Shown piece after piece: positions 50,266 through 59,830 of a stretch of DNA of 64,000 nucleotides. Source of the stretch: Roseateles hydrophilus (GTDB taxonomy: Bacteria; Pseudomonadota; Gammaproteobacteria; Burkholderiales; Burkholderiaceae_C); assembly GCF_026712245.1 (NCBI RefSeq), contig NZ_JAPPUY010000006.1:62001-126000 (forward strand). The letters run 5' to 3'. Position numbers and translations under genes: made by a program. Each line of letters begins with the position of its first letter. Within the stretch, counting starts at the first letter, position 1. The notes under the pieces were generated by a model. The model made no database searches. It was given only the letters and a program-made list of their open reading frames with translations, and was not told the origin of the DNA.

Positions 50266-51054
50266 ATGGATTTGGGTTTGAAAGGCCGCTGGGCGCTGGT
50301 GTGCGCCGCGAGCAAGGGGTTGGGGCGCGGCTGTGCCGAGGCGCTGGTGGGTGAGGGCGCGAACGTCGTCATCACAGCACGCGGCGAGGCCGATCTGCTG
50401 GCAACGGCCGCCGCGCTGCGGGCGTTGAACCCGGCCGTCGAGGTGCGCACCGTGGTGGGCGACATCGCCACCGCTGCCGGCCGTGAGGCCGCACTGGCGG
50501 CCTGCCCGCAGGTCGACATCCTCATCAACAACGCCGGCGGCCCGCCGCCCGGGGACTTCCGCGACTGGGGCCGCGAGCAGTGGCTGGCCGCGCTGGAGGC
50601 CAACATGCTCACGCCCATCGAGCTGATCAAGGCCACGGTGGACGGCATGGCGGCGCGCGGCTTCGGGCGCATCGTCAACATCACCTCGGGCGCAGTGAAG
50701 GCACCCATCGACGTGCTGGGCCTGTCCAACGGCGCACGCTCGGGGCTGACCGGATTTGTCGCCGGTGTGGCCCGCCAGCCGCGGCTGGCCGGCGCCAATG
50801 TCACGCTGAACAACCTGCTGCCCGGTGCCTTCGACACCGACCGGCTGCAGAAGACCCTGGCCGCCGGCGCAGCCAAGGCCGGCATGGCGGTGGACGATGT
50901 CGCCGCCAAGCGCCGCGCGGCGATTCCGGCGCAGCGCTTCGGCACGGCCGCCGAGTTCGGCGCCATCTGCGCCATGCTGTGCAGTGTTCATGCCGGCTAC
51001 CTGACAGGCCAGAACATCCTGCTGGACGGCGGCAGCTACCCCGGGACCTTCTGA
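50266..51054 (+). CDS. atypical SDR (3-oxoacyl-ACP reductase-like) lacking the YxxxK motif
   Basis: This 262-residue Rossmann-fold protein resembles FabG-like SDRs but is noncanonical. The cofactor motif is CAASKGLGRG instead of TGxxxGxG, and NNAGG is intact. The active-site Ser is at S141 (NITSGAV), but the expected Tyr-x3-Lys is replaced by Ser154-x3-Arg158 (LSNGAR). That pattern is seen in the BKR-like SDR subgroup with divergent catalytic residues, so it may not be a conventional reductase. RBS GGAGGAG precedes the ATG. The stop overlaps the start of the acylase gene (TGATG). Confidence 0.88.
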   Translation: MDLGLKGRWALVCAASKGLGRGCAEALVGEGANVVITARGEADLLATAAALRALNPAVEVRTVVGDIATAAGREAALAACPQVDILINNAGGPPPGDFRDWGREQWLAALEANMLTPIELIKATVDGMAARGFGRIVNITSGAVKAPIDVLGLSNGARSGLTGFVAGVARQPRLAGANVTLNNLLPGAFDTDRLQKTLAAGAAKAGMAVDDVAAKRRAAIPAQRFGTAAEFGAICAMLCSVHAGYLTGQNILLDGGSYPGTF

Positions 51055-53438
51055 TGCGCTGGCTGTGGCGTGGCCTGCTGGGCCTGGGTGTGCTGGCGGG
51101 GCTGCTGGCGTTGGGCCTGTGGCTCGCGTTGCGGGCCAGCCTCGCGCAGCTCGATGGGGAGCAGCGCATGGGCGCGCTGCAGGCGCCAGCCGAGTTGCAG
51201 CGCGACGCGCGGGGCTACGTCACGCTGACCGCCGAGAGCCGGCCCGATGTGGCGCGCGCGCTGGGCTTCGTGCATGCGCAGGAGCGCTTCTTCCAGATGG
51301 ACCTGATGCGCCGCAATGCGGCTGGCGAGCTGGCCGCGCTGGTGGGCGCCAAGGCCGTGCCGCTGGACAAGGAGCGCCGCGTGCACCGCTTCCGCGCCCG
51401 TGCCGAGGTGGCGCTGGCCGCGCTGCCGCTGGCCGAGCAACAGCTGCTGGAGGCCTACGCGGCGGGCGTCAACGCCGGCCTGGCAGCGCTGGGCGCGCGG
51501 CCGCCGGAATACCTGCTGCTGCGCCAGCCGCCTCAGCCCTGGTTGCCGGCGGACAGCCTGCTGGTGGCCTACGGCATGTACCTGGACCTGCAGTCCGCCC
51601 AGGGCCGCGACGACCTCGCGATGGGCGTGCTGAACGCCAGCGTGCCGGCCGACTGGTATGCCTTCCTGACCCAGCACAGTGCCGACTGGCAGGCCGCGCT
51701 GGACGACTCCCGCGTCAGCGCTGTGCCACTGCCGGCCGGCCCGCTGCCCGACGCGCTGCGCGTCGTGACCACCGCCTGCCGCGACTGCGGCCTGCAGGAC
51801 TCGCGCGACATCGGCAGCAACAACTTCGCCGTCGATGCGGCACGTGGCCGTGATGGGCGCGCGCTGCTGGCCGACGACATGCACCTCGGCCTGCGCTCGC
51901 CCGGCACCTGGTTCAAGGCCCGCATGCGCTGGAAGACCGGCGCGCAGTCGCACGACGTGGCCGGCGCGACGCTGCCGGGCACGCCGCTGCTCATCGTCGG
52001 CAGCAATGGCCGCATCGCCTGGGGCTTCACCAACACCACGTCCGACTGGGCCGACGTCGTCACGCTGCGGCTCAACGCGGCCGGTACGCACTACCTCAGC
52101 GGCGGCGTCGAGAAGCCGCTGCGCCGCGTCGCCGAGCGCATCGACGTGGCCGGCGCGGACGCCGTCAGCCATGAGGTGCTGGAAAGCGAATGGGGCCCGC
52201 TGATCGCCGGTGCCCGCCCGGCCGACGGCGGCCCGGTGGCGCCGGCCGGCGTGGCCTACGCGCTGCGCTGGGTCGCCCACGACCCGCAGGGCATGAACCT
52301 GCGCCTGCTGGGCCTGGAGACGGCCGCGGGCGTGGACGACGCGCTGCAACTTGCGGCCGGTGTCGGCGTGCCACACCAGAACCTGCTGGTGGCCGATGCC
52401 AGCGGTCGCATCGCCTGGACGGTCATCGGCGCCATCCCGCGCCGCACCGGCGGCGAGGACATGGACCGTCCGCAGGACTGGAGCGACGGCCGGCCGCGCT
52501 GGCAGGGCTATCTGGATGCCGCCCGCCAGCCCCGGCTGGCCGATCCCGCCGACGGCCGGCTGTGGACGGCCAACTCGCGCATGATCGGTGGCGATGCGCT
52601 GAAGCTGCTGGGCAACGGCGGCTACGACCTGGGCGCCCGCGGCCAGCAGATCCGCGACCGCCTGCGGGCGCAGGCCCAGTTCGACGAGGCCGGCCTGCAC
52701 GACATCCAGCTCGATCACCGCGCGCTGTTCCTGCAGCGCTGGCGCGAGCTGCTGCTGGCGCGCGTGCTGACGCCCGAGTTCGTCGCCGCGCACGGGCTGG
52801 CCGACTACCGCGCCGAGGTCGAGCGCAGCGCCGACGCCGCGCGGCCCGACGCGGTGGGCTACCTGCTGGTGCGCGCCTTCCGCGAGCAGGCGCTGCAGCA
52901 GGTGTTCGCGCCGCTGGCCGCTCGGCTGGAAGCCCAGGGCCTGAAGCTGCGTGACCTCAAGCTCGCGCCCGAGACACCCGGCTGGGCACTGATCCAGGCC
53001 GCCCGGCCCGACACCGTGCCTGGCGCCTTCAAGGGCTGGCCCGAGCTGCTGCAGCAGGCCGTGCTCACCAGCCACGCTGCGCTGCTGAAGCAGCACGGCA
53101 GCCTGGCCGCCGCGACCTGGGGGGCCGACAACCCCACCAACGCCCGCCACCCGCTGAGCCAGGCCGTGCCGGCGCTGTCGCGCTGGCTGGATCAGGCGAG
53201 CCAAGGCATGGCCGGCGACGCCCACATGCCCCGCGTGCAGCGCCGCGGGCACGGCCAGAGCGAGCGCATGGTGGTGTCGCCCGGCCACGAGGAGCAGGGC
53301 CTGCTGGTCATCCCCGGCGGCCAGAGCGGCCACCCGCTGTCGCCCTTCTACCGCAGCGACCACACCACCTGGCTGGCCGGCGAGGCGCTGCCCTTCCTGC
53401 CCGGCGAGGCGGCGCACCGGCTGGTGTTGCGCCCCTGA
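51054..53438 (+). CDS. penicillin acylase family Ntn hydrolase
   Basis: This 794-residue precursor has an N-terminal hydrophobic segment (about residues 6-28) that could be a signal anchor or signal peptide, then the alpha-chain region (GFVHAQERFFQMDLMRRNAAGELAAL), a spacer, and the beta chain beginning at S255 in IGSNNFAV, the predicted autocatalytic cleavage and nucleophile site. Later motifs include DDMHLGLRSPGTWF and GSNGRIAWGFTNT. Family members cleave penicillins, cephalosporins, acyl-homoserine lactones or other amides. Translationally coupled to the atypical SDR. The substrate is unknown; no other evidence points to quorum quenching. Confidence 0.9.
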   Translation: MRWLWRGLLGLGVLAGLLALGLWLALRASLAQLDGEQRMGALQAPAELQRDARGYVTLTAESRPDVARALGFVHAQERFFQMDLMRRNAAGELAALVGAKAVPLDKERRVHRFRARAEVALAALPLAEQQLLEAYAAGVNAGLAALGARPPEYLLLRQPPQPWLPADSLLVAYGMYLDLQSAQGRDDLAMGVLNASVPADWYAFLTQHSADWQAALDDSRVSAVPLPAGPLPDALRVVTTACRDCGLQDSRDIGSNNFAVDAARGRDGRALLADDMHLGLRSPGTWFKARMRWKTGAQSHDVAGATLPGTPLLIVGSNGRIAWGFTNTTSDWADVVTLRLNAAGTHYLSGGVEKPLRRVAERIDVAGADAVSHEVLESEWGPLIAGARPADGGPVAPAGVAYALRWVAHDPQGMNLRLLGLETAAGVDDALQLAAGVGVPHQNLLVADASGRIAWTVIGAIPRRTGGEDMDRPQDWSDGRPRWQGYLDAARQPRLADPADGRLWTANSRMIGGDALKLLGNGGYDLGARGQQIRDRLRAQAQFDEAGLHDIQLDHRALFLQRWRELLLARVLTPEFVAAHGLADYRAEVERSADAARPDAVGYLLVRAFREQALQQVFAPLAARLEAQGLKLRDLKLAPETPGWALIQAARPDTVPGAFKGWPELLQQAVLTSHAALLKQHGSLAAATWGADNPTNARHPLSQAVPALSRWLDQASQGMAGDAHMPRVQRRGHGQSERMVVSPGHEEQGLLVIPGGQSGHPLSPFYRSDHTTWLAGEALPFLPGEAAHRLVLRP

Positions 53439-53528
53439 TCCAGGCGACGCGGCGGCAGGGTCAGCCCAGTGGCGCTGGGCAGCTTGCTCGGCACAATCGG
53501 GGCCGTCCAAGATTCTCAGGGAATGTCG

Positions 53529-54848
53529 ATGAACAAGACCGTGTTTGCATTGCTGCTGGCCAGCCTGGCGGCCACCGGCCAGGCCCAGGAAACGGGCTCC
53601 AACGTCGAGAAGTGCAGCAAGAAGCTGGGCGTGCTCGCCATCGCCGAGCCGCAGCAGGGCTGGCATCACATCTCCCGTTACGGTCTCGGCTCGCCGGCCT
53701 CGCTGTTGCGCATGATGGCGCAGCAGTCCGGCTGCTTCGACGTTGTCGAGCGCGGCCAGGGCATGCAGAGCATCCAGCAGGAGCGCGCGCTGGCCGCCGG
53801 CGGCGAACTGCGGGCGGACTCCAACATCGGCCAGGGCCAGATGCAGGCGGCCGATTTCGTCATGACGCCGTCCATCCAGATCGGCGCCTCCGACACCGGC
53901 GGCATCGGCGGCTTCCTGGGCGGGCGCCTGGGCCTGCTGGGCGCCATTGCGGGCGGCCTGAAGTTCAAGGAAGCCTCCACCAGCATCCTGATCTCCGACG
54001 TGCGCTCCAGCATCCAGGTCGCGGCCGCCGAGGGCAAGGCCAGCAAGACCGACTTCTCCATTGGCGGCTGGGGCTATGGCGGCGGCGTCGTCGGCGGCCT
54101 GGGCGGCTACACGAGCACGCCCGAGGGCAAGGTGGTGGCGGCCAGCTTCCTGGACAACTACAACAAGATCGTCCAGACCATCCGCGACCAGCCCACCCTG
54201 GTGCGCACCAGCAGCGCGGCCGGCGAGGCCAATGCCGCCGCGTCCACCCGGGCCGAGGCGCCGCAGCAGGCCGGCCAGATGCTGGCCGCCAAGATTTCCA
54301 ACGTGAAGGCCTATGCCGAGCCCAGCCGCGACAGCGCGGTGGTGGCCACGCTGAACCGCAGCGACGAACTGGTTGCAACCGGTGAGGTCAAGAACGGCTT
54401 CGTCAAGGTCGACGCGGCCAACTTCAGCGGCTGGGTGCAGCGCACGTTGGTGGGCCCGGTCGTCGGCGGCGGTGTGGCCCAGCCGGCCCCGGCGCAGGTC
54501 ATGGCGCCGGCGCCGATGGTTGTGCCCAGTGGCGGGCGCTGGGGCCAGTACCGGCTGAACTTCACGGGCAGCGAGCAGGGCGAGTTCTACGTCAACGTGT
54601 CCGACCGTGGTGTCGTCACCGGCCAGGGCCACAGCGCGACCCTCGGCAGCTTCACCGTGCGCGGCCAGGTGGACGACAGCGGCGCCATCAACCTGGGTGC
54701 CATTGCATCCCGTGGCATGGCCATGTTCGTGGGTCAGCTCGACCCGCGCACCGGCACCATGAGCGGCAACTGGACCGTGGGCGACCCGCGTACCGGAGCG
54801 CCCAGCGCCAGCGCCGGCAGCGGCAGCTTCACCGGCCGCCGCCAATGA
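53529..54848 (+). CDS. CsgG-like outer-membrane/lipoprotein-family protein with a C-terminal SH3 domain
   Basis: This 439-residue exported protein has a signal peptide ([13 protein letters not shown], cleavage near residue 18) and a CsgG/HfaB-like core ([43 protein letters not shown]) with a Gly-rich membrane-interacting stretch ([15 protein letters not shown]). A bacterial SH3-like domain follows at about residues 250-310 ([33 protein letters not shown]), then a C-terminal beta-rich region. The ATG at 53529 is preferred over 53523 because AGGGA is then 6 bases upstream. It overlaps the next SDR gene (ATGA). Envelope or secretion role suspected, unproven. Confidence 0.8.
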   Translation: MNKTVFALLLASLAATGQAQETGSNVEKCSKKLGVLAIAEPQQGWHHISRYGLGSPASLLRMMAQQSGCFDVVERGQGMQSIQQERALAAGGELRADSNIGQGQMQAADFVMTPSIQIGASDTGGIGGFLGGRLGLLGAIAGGLKFKEASTSILISDVRSSIQVAAAEGKASKTDFSIGGWGYGGGVVGGLGGYTSTPEGKVVAASFLDNYNKIVQTIRDQPTLVRTSSAAGEANAAASTRAEAPQQAGQMLAAKISNVKAYAEPSRDSAVVATLNRSDELVATGEVKNGFVKVDAANFSGWVQRTLVGPVVGGGVAQPAPAQVMAPAPMVVPSGGRWGQYRLNFTGSEQGEFYVNVSDRGVVTGQGHSATLGSFTVRGQVDDSGAINLGAIASRGMAMFVGQLDPRTGTMSGNWTVGDPRTGAPSASAGSGSFTGRRQ

Positions 54849-55585
54849 GCGCGCCGGCCCCGCGCGTCGCGCTGGTCACCGGCGCCGGCTCCGGCATCGG
54901 CCGCGCCGTGGCGCGTGCGCTGGCCGCCGAGGGTTGGACGCTGGCGCTGCTGGGCCGCCGTGAGGCGCCGCTGCGCGAGACCTTGCCCGACGCGCTGCAC
55001 CTGCCGGCCGATGTCGCCGACGAGGCGCAGGTGGACGCCGCCTTCGCCACGCTGCAGCAGCGCCTGGGGCGGCTGGATCTGCTGTTCAACAACGCTGGCA
55101 TCAGCGCCATCGGCGTGCCCATCGACGAACTTCCGGTGGCGCAATGGCGGGCGGTGGTGGACGTCAACCTCACCGGGAGCTTTCTCTGCGCCCGCGCGGC
55201 CTTCCGGCTGATGAAGGCCCAGAGCCCGCGTGGCGGCCGCATCATCAACAACGGCTCCATCTCGGCGCATGCCCCTCGGCCCAATTCGGCGCCGTACACC
55301 GCCACCAAGCACGCGATCTCGGGCCTCACCCGGTCGCTGAGCCTGGACGGCCGGGCCTTCGACATCGCCTGCGGTCAGATCGACATCGGCAACGCCGCCA
55401 CCGAGATGACCGAGAAGATGGCCAAGGGCATGCCGCAGGCCAACGGCCAGATCGCGGTCGAGCCCCGCATGGACGTCGAGGACGTCGCCCGTGCGGTGGT
55501 CTACATGGCCGGCCTGCCGCTGTCCGCCAATGTGCAGACCATGACCGTGATGGCCACGCAGATGCCGTTTGTCGGCAGGGGATGA
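54845..55585 (+). CDS. SDR family oxidoreductase
   Basis: This 246-residue classical SDR has [24 protein letters not shown], the catalytic Ser in [12 protein letters not shown] and YTATK with the expected Tyr and Lys, and a C-terminal region with [27 protein letters not shown]. It is probably NAD(P)-dependent; the substrate is unknown. Start overlaps the CsgG-like gene and stop overlaps the alpha/beta hydrolase gene, so the three are co-translated. Confidence 0.93.
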   Translation: MSAPAPRVALVTGAGSGIGRAVARALAAEGWTLALLGRREAPLRETLPDALHLPADVADEAQVDAAFATLQQRLGRLDLLFNNAGISAIGVPIDELPVAQWRAVVDVNLTGSFLCARAAFRLMKAQSPRGGRIINNGSISAHAPRPNSAPYTATKHAISGLTRSLSLDGRAFDIACGQIDIGNAATEMTEKMAKGMPQANGQIAVEPRMDVEDVARAVVYMAGLPLSANVQTMTVMATQMPFVGRG

Positions 55586-56274
55586 CGACGCTGGTGCTGT
55601 TGCCTGGGCTGGACGGCACGGGCACGCTGTTCCAGCCCTTCTTGCGTGAACTGCCTGCCGGGTGGCGCGCCGTGGTGGTGTCCTACCCGATGGATGCCAA
55701 CGCGGGCTATGACGCGCTGACGCTGCATGCGGCGCTGGCGCTCCCTGACGGCGAGCCACTGGTCTTGTTGGGTGAGTCCTTCTCGGGGCCTATCGCCGTG
55801 CGCTTGGCAACCATGCTGGGGGCGCGCGTGCAGGCCCTGGTGTTGTGCTGCACCTTTGTGCGCAACCCTCGCCCGCGAGCGGCATGGTTGCGCGGCCTGG
55901 TTCGATGGTTGCCTGGGCCAGCCGTCCTGCCCTCAGCGCTCAGCGGCCGCGTCTTGCTCGGCCCTCGTGCGGCAGCGCAGGCGCATCGCCTCTTGTCCGT
56001 CGCACTGAAGCGCCTGCCCAAAGCGTTGCTGCATGCGCGTTTGCGCATGGTCATGTCCGTGGATGTGTCTGCAGACCTGGCGACGCTGACTGTGCCAGTG
56101 CTCTACCTGCAGGCAGCGCAAGATTGGGTGGTTCCTGCCTCCGCTGTGGAGCATGTGCGCTCGTCCTGCACCCAGGTGATGGTCGTCCGGCTGGCGGGGC
56201 CACACGGGCTGTTGCAGGCTGAACCCAAGGCGGCCGCCGCCGCCATGACCTCTTTCCTGGCCCGCCTGGCTTGA
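55582..56274 (+). CDS. alpha/beta hydrolase
   Basis: This 230-residue protein fits a small alpha/beta-hydrolase: [11 protein letters not shown] with oxyanion-loop features at the N-terminus, [13 protein letters not shown] as the nucleophile elbow with Ser near residue 72, an acid-bearing strand ([15 protein letters not shown]) and a C-terminal His in LAGPHGLLQ. It has no signal peptide and is likely an esterase-type enzyme of the cytosol. Overlaps the preceding SDR stop. No specific substrate can be assigned. Confidence 0.88.
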   Translation: MTTLVLLPGLDGTGTLFQPFLRELPAGWRAVVVSYPMDANAGYDALTLHAALALPDGEPLVLLGESFSGPIAVRLATMLGARVQALVLCCTFVRNPRPRAAWLRGLVRWLPGPAVLPSALSGRVLLGPRAAAQAHRLLSVALKRLPKALLHARLRMVMSVDVSADLATLTVPVLYLQAAQDWVVPASAVEHVRSSCTQVMVVRLAGPHGLLQAEPKAAAAAMTSFLARLA

Positions 56275-56319
56275 GCATGCTGGCGGCGGGGGCTTGACCC
56301 CTGCCGTCACAATTGCGCC

Positions 56320-56592
56320 ATGTCCCTCGTCCGTCTGATCTTCCGCTGGGCCGTCCTGCTGGTCGGTGCCGTCATCGGCCTCGGCCTGTTCCTGTTCGCG
56401 GTCGCGGCCTTCGTGGTCATCCTGCTGCTGAGCCTGCTGACGGGCCGCAAGCCCAACCTGCAGTTCCGCATGAACAAGAACCCCTGGGCACCGCGCCGCC
56501 CGGCGCCGCAGGCCGCGGGCGATGTCGTCGACATCGAGGCCCGCGAGGTCAGGGAGCCGGCGCCCTTGCCCTTGCAGCCTCCCCGCCACTGA
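56320..56592 (+). CDS. small membrane protein of unknown function
   Basis: This 90-residue protein has two close hydrophobic segments (about residues 8-42) followed by a basic-proline tail (GRKPNLQFRMNKNPWAPRRPAP). No family is recognised. The helix-rich N-terminus and the ATG at 56320 support coding. Its last 44 bases overlap the 3' end of the convergent DUF3047 gene. Confidence 0.7.
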   Translation: MSLVRLIFRWAVLLVGAVIGLGLFLFAVAAFVVILLLSLLTGRKPNLQFRMNKNPWAPRRPAPQAAGDVVDIEAREVREPAPLPLQPPRH

Positions 56593-57283
56593 TCGTCGGC
56601 GCGGCCAATTCCACCGCGCCGTACCAGGTGCGGGCCGACGCGCGGTTGTTGTCGCTGTCGGTCATGACGGCCATGCTGGTCAGCGGGCCGGGCTCTTCGC
56701 CAAAGGCCAGTCGGAAGTCGGCCGCCAGGTCGCGCCGGTGTTCACGCCAGCGGCGCAGCTGGGCCGGCCCGGAGTCCACGACGATCTTGCGGATGCGGTC
56801 GCTGCGCGGGTTCACCACGACGGTGCCCACCGGCAGCTTGCTGTCCCACACATACATCAGCGTCGCGTAGGGCGGGGCTTCGCCGGTCAGTGCCTGGGCG
56901 AGCTCGAATTTCATGCGCGTGCGCAGCGGCAGCTTGTCGACGTCGCCGGCAAAGCCAAAGATGACGCGGGCCACGGCGTCCTCGCGGTCCACGTCGGCCA
57001 CGCTGGCGTCGGTGATCAGGCCTTGTGCCCACCATGAGAAGCGGACCTCGCCGACGCGTTCCTGCGCCGGCTCCAGCCGCTTGCGCCAGATGCTCGCCGA
57101 GCGCTCGGACGAAGCCTCCAGCGCCGGGCGGCCGTCCTTCTCGGTCCAGCTGTAGCGGGTGGCGGCCTTGCCGGGCAGGTGCAGCGGCTGCCAGCCTTCG
57201 GCGGCGGGCGGCGGCGCGGTGGTCGTGGCCGCGCAGCCGGCCAGCAGGGCGGCAGCGAGCAGGGGCAGGAGAGCGGGCTTCAC
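56549..57283 (-). CDS. DUF3047 family lipoprotein
   Basis: This 244-residue protein has a lipobox (LLAGCAA, Cys near residue 17), so it is probably an outer- or inner-membrane lipoprotein, and a DUF3047 beta-rich domain (RYSWTEKDGRPALEASSERSAS, FSWWAQGL, DAVARVIFGFAGD, ATLMYVWDSKLPVGTVVVNPRSDRIRKIVVDSG). Start is a GTG at 57283 that overlaps the rsgA stop. Last gene of a minus-strand operon. Function is unknown. Confidence 0.9.
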   Translation of the reverse strand: MKPALLPLLAAALLAGCAATTTAPPPAAEGWQPLHLPGKAATRYSWTEKDGRPALEASSERSASIWRKRLEPAQERVGEVRFSWWAQGLITDASVADVDREDAVARVIFGFAGDVDKLPLRTRMKFELAQALTGEAPPYATLMYVWDSKLPVGTVVVNPRSDRIRKIVVDSGPAQLRRWREHRRDLAADFRLAFGEEPGPLTSMAVMTDSDNNRASARTWYGAVELAAPTISGGEAARARAPAP

Positions 57284-58182
57284 CAGGCTTTGCGTTGGAG
57301 TTCTTCGAGGATCTCGCCGTAAATACGGTAGCGGCTGGCGCTGATCAAGCCCTGATCGACCGCCGTGCGCACGCCGCAGCCGGGTTCGTGAATATGTGTG
57401 CAGTTGGCGAAGCGGCAGTCGGCGTGCTCGCGCAGGTCGGGCATGTAGCGCCACAGGTCAGCCGCCGGGATCTGGCGCAGGCCGAACTCCTGGAAGCCGG
57501 GCGAGTCGATGAGCGCCGTCTGGCGCGTGTCGTCGGTCCAGTACCACTGTGTCGTGGTGGTGGTGTGGCGGCCGGAGTTCAGGGCCTGCGAGATCTCGCC
57601 GACCTGGGCCTGGGCGTCCTGCACGATGAGGTTGATCAGCGTGCTCTTGCCCGTGCCGCTGGGGCCGAGGACGAAGCTGCGCTGCGCGGCCAGCCAGGGC
57701 GCCAGCGTGGCGCGTGAGCCTTCCGGGTCGGCCTTGAGCGCGACCTCGAACACCGTCAGGCCCATCGCGCGGTAGGGCGCCAGGCGCTCGCGGGCGGCCT
57801 CGGTGCCGGGCAGGTCGGTCTTGTTCAGTGCGATGGCCATGCGGATGCCGGCCGACTCGGCGGCGATCAGCGAGCGCGTGAGTTGCGATTCGCTGAACAC
57901 CGGCTCGACGGCGACCAGCACCAGCAGCTGGTCCAGGTTGGCGGCAAAGCTCTTGGTCTTCCACTCGTCCTGGCGGAACAGCAGGTTGCGCCGCGGCTCG
58001 ACGGCCTCGATGACGCCTTCGTCGCCCGACTCGGCAAAGCGCACCTGGTCGCCGACGACGGCGTCGCTCTTCTTGCCGCGCGGGTGGCAGACGAGGCGCT
58101 GGCCGTCGCTGCCCTCGACGATGTAGTGGCGGCCGTGGCCGCGCACCACCAGACCCAGGTCCAGCGCCTGGAACTTGCTCAT
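57280..58182 (-). CDS. rsgA: ribosome small subunit-dependent GTPase A
   Basis: This 300-residue circularly permuted GTPase helps mature the 30S subunit. It has an N-terminal OB fold, then G4 NKTD, G1 GPSGTGKST and G3 as DSPG instead of the common DTPG, and a C-terminal zinc-binding region CRFANCTHIHEPGCGV. Length is normal. It overlaps both neighbours (phhB upstream, DUF3047 downstream) by 4 bases. Confidence 0.96.
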   Translation of the reverse strand: MSKFQALDLGLVVRGHGRHYIVEGSDGQRLVCHPRGKKSDAVVGDQVRFAESGDEGVIEAVEPRRNLLFRQDEWKTKSFAANLDQLLVLVAVEPVFSESQLTRSLIAAESAGIRMAIALNKTDLPGTEAARERLAPYRAMGLTVFEVALKADPEGSRATLAPWLAAQRSFVLGPSGTGKSTLINLIVQDAQAQVGEISQALNSGRHTTTTTQWYWTDDTRQTALIDSPGFQEFGLRQIPAADLWRYMPDLREHADCRFANCTHIHEPGCGVRTAVDQGLISASRYRIYGEILEELQRKAW

Positions 58183-58514
58183 GAGCCCGACGCTTCGGGC
58201 AGCGCGCTCACCTGCGCCGCACAGATGGCGTCGTTCAGCGTCAGGCCACCGCGCGAGTGCGTGGTGTAGCTGACGGTGCAGGCGTTGTAGCCCACCAGCA
58301 TCTCGGGGTGGTGATCCTGCGCATGGGCGATCTCGGCGACGGCGTCGACGAAGGCCATCACCTGGTAGAAGTTGTCGAAGCCGAAGCGCCGGCCGATGAG
58401 CTTGTTCTCCGCATCCGGCAGCCAGCCGGGCAGGGCGGCCAGCACGCGGGTGCGCGTGTCGGCGTCCAGCAGCGGGGCCTTGGGGTCACATTGGGCAAGC
58501 AGCAAATCGTTCAT
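58179..58514 (-). CDS. phhB: 4a-hydroxytetrahydrobiopterin dehydratase
   Basis: This 111-residue pterin-4a-carbinolamine dehydratase regenerates tetrahydrobiopterin-type cofactors, typically for phenylalanine hydroxylase. Diagnostic segments are FDNFYQVMAFVDAVAEIAHAQDHHPEM and VGYNACTVSYTTHSRGGLT, containing the HHPE active-site motif. Starts at ATG 58514, overlapping the M48 stop, and ends overlapping rsgA. No phhA is present in the window. Confidence 0.94.
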   Translation of the reverse strand: MNDLLLAQCDPKAPLLDADTRTRVLAALPGWLPDAENKLIGRRFGFDNFYQVMAFVDAVAEIAHAQDHHPEMLVGYNACTVSYTTHSRGGLTLNDAICAAQVSALPEASGS

Positions 58515-59782
58515 GAGGCGAGGGCTGCGAGACGTTCTGCAGCGGGGGGGTGCGAGTAGTAGAAGCGGGCGTAGACGGGGTCCGGCGTCAGCGTGCCGGC
58601 GTTGTCCTCGTGCAGTTTCAGCAGCGCGGAGGACAGGTCGGCCCCGCTGGCCTGGGCACGGGCGTAAGCATCGGCCTGGAATTCGTCGCGACGCGAGAAG
58701 TGGCTGGCCAGCGGCGTCACGAAGAAGCCGAACACCGGCCCGGCCAGCATGAACAGCAGCAGTGCCAGCGCGTCGTTCGGTGCGCTCAAGCTGGGCTGCA
58801 CGCCCAGGCCCAGGTAGAAGGCCGGTTGTTGCGCCAGCCAGCCCAGCAGCGCAAAGCCGGCCAGGCTCATCGCGAAGGCCAGCGCGATGCGCTTGGTGAT
58901 GTGCTTGTGCTTGAAGTGGCCCAGCTCGTGCGCCAGCACGGCCTCCACCTCGCCGCCGTTGAGCTTGGCCAGCAGCGTGTCGAAGAACACCACGCGCTTG
59001 GCCGGGCCGAAGCCGCTGAAGTAGGCATTGCCATGCGCCGAGCGCCTGCTGCCGTCCATGACGAACAGGCCCTTGGCCGCGAAACCGCAGCGGGCCATCA
59101 GGTGCTCCACGCGCGCCTTCAGCGCCGGGTCGGCCAGCGGCTCGAATTTGTTGAACAGCGGCGCGATGAGGGTGGGGTAGAGCACCATCACGAGCAGCTG
59201 AAAGCCCATCCACAGCCCTGCCGCCCAGAGCCACCAGCGCGGACCCGCCGCGTCCATCAGCCACAGGATGATGGCCAGGATGGGCAGCCCCAGCAGCAGG
59301 CCCACGACCAGGCCCTTGGCCATGTCGGCGGCGTACAGCCGCAGCGTCATGCGGTTGAAGCCGAAGGCCTGCTCGATGCGGAAGGTGGACCACAGCTCCC
59401 ACGGCAGATCCAGCAGCCCGCCGATCAGCAGGAAGGCGGCCACCAGGCCCAGCTGGTAGCCCATGGCCTGCCAGTCGGCGGGCAGCGCCTGGCTGGCATC
59501 TAGCACCCAGCCGTTGAGTGCGTGCAGCCCGCCCAGCAGCGTCCAGCCGAGCAGCAGTGCCGCATTGAAGGCCAACGACAGCAGGCCGAAACGGGCGCGG
59601 GCGATGGTGTAGTCGGCAGCCTTCTGGTGCGCCGACAGCGTGACGCTGCCGGCAAACGCCGCCGGCACCTGGCCTCGGTGCGCTGCCACATGGCGGATCT
59701 GACGCGACGACAGCCAGAGCTTGACGAGCGTGGAGGCTGCGAGCGCGAGCGCGAACGCGACGGACAACATCAGGGGAGACAT
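58511..59782 (-). CDS. M48 family zinc metallopeptidase (Ste24/HtpX-like)
   Basis: This 423-residue polytopic membrane protease has several transmembrane helices and the zinc motif HELGH in [14 protein letters not shown], with the downstream Glu ligand in [11 protein letters not shown]. The N-terminal domain with [16 protein letters not shown] is typical of the Ste24 (CAAX protease 1) family. Bacterial members act in membrane-protein quality control. The ATG at 59782 is chosen; a TTG at 59788 is possible. First gene of the phhB-rsgA-DUF3047 operon and divergent from orn (48-base spacer). Confidence 0.93.
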   Translation of the reverse strand: MSPLMLSVAFALALAASTLVKLWLSSRQIRHVAAHRGQVPAAFAGSVTLSAHQKAADYTIARARFGLLSLAFNAALLLGWTLLGGLHALNGWVLDASQALPADWQAMGYQLGLVAAFLLIGGLLDLPWELWSTFRIEQAFGFNRMTLRLYAADMAKGLVVGLLLGLPILAIILWLMDAAGPRWWLWAAGLWMGFQLLVMVLYPTLIAPLFNKFEPLADPALKARVEHLMARCGFAAKGLFVMDGSRRSAHGNAYFSGFGPAKRVVFFDTLLAKLNGGEVEAVLAHELGHFKHKHITKRIALAFAMSLAGFALLGWLAQQPAFYLGLGVQPSLSAPNDALALLLFMLAGPVFGFFVTPLASHFSRRDEFQADAYARAQASGADLSSALLKLHEDNAGTLTPDPVYARFYYSHPPAAERLAALAS

Positions 59783-59830
59783 GGGCAAATTTTAGGCTGC
59801 GAGAATTCCGCGACTTTTGAAAGCCCCACC

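Noticed and set aside
51036-54845. 1269-residue minus-strand frame opposite the acylase and CsgG-like genes
   Set aside because: Its composition is a reverse-complement artefact of GC-rich codons and it contradicts clear plus-strand genes with motifs and overlapping starts.
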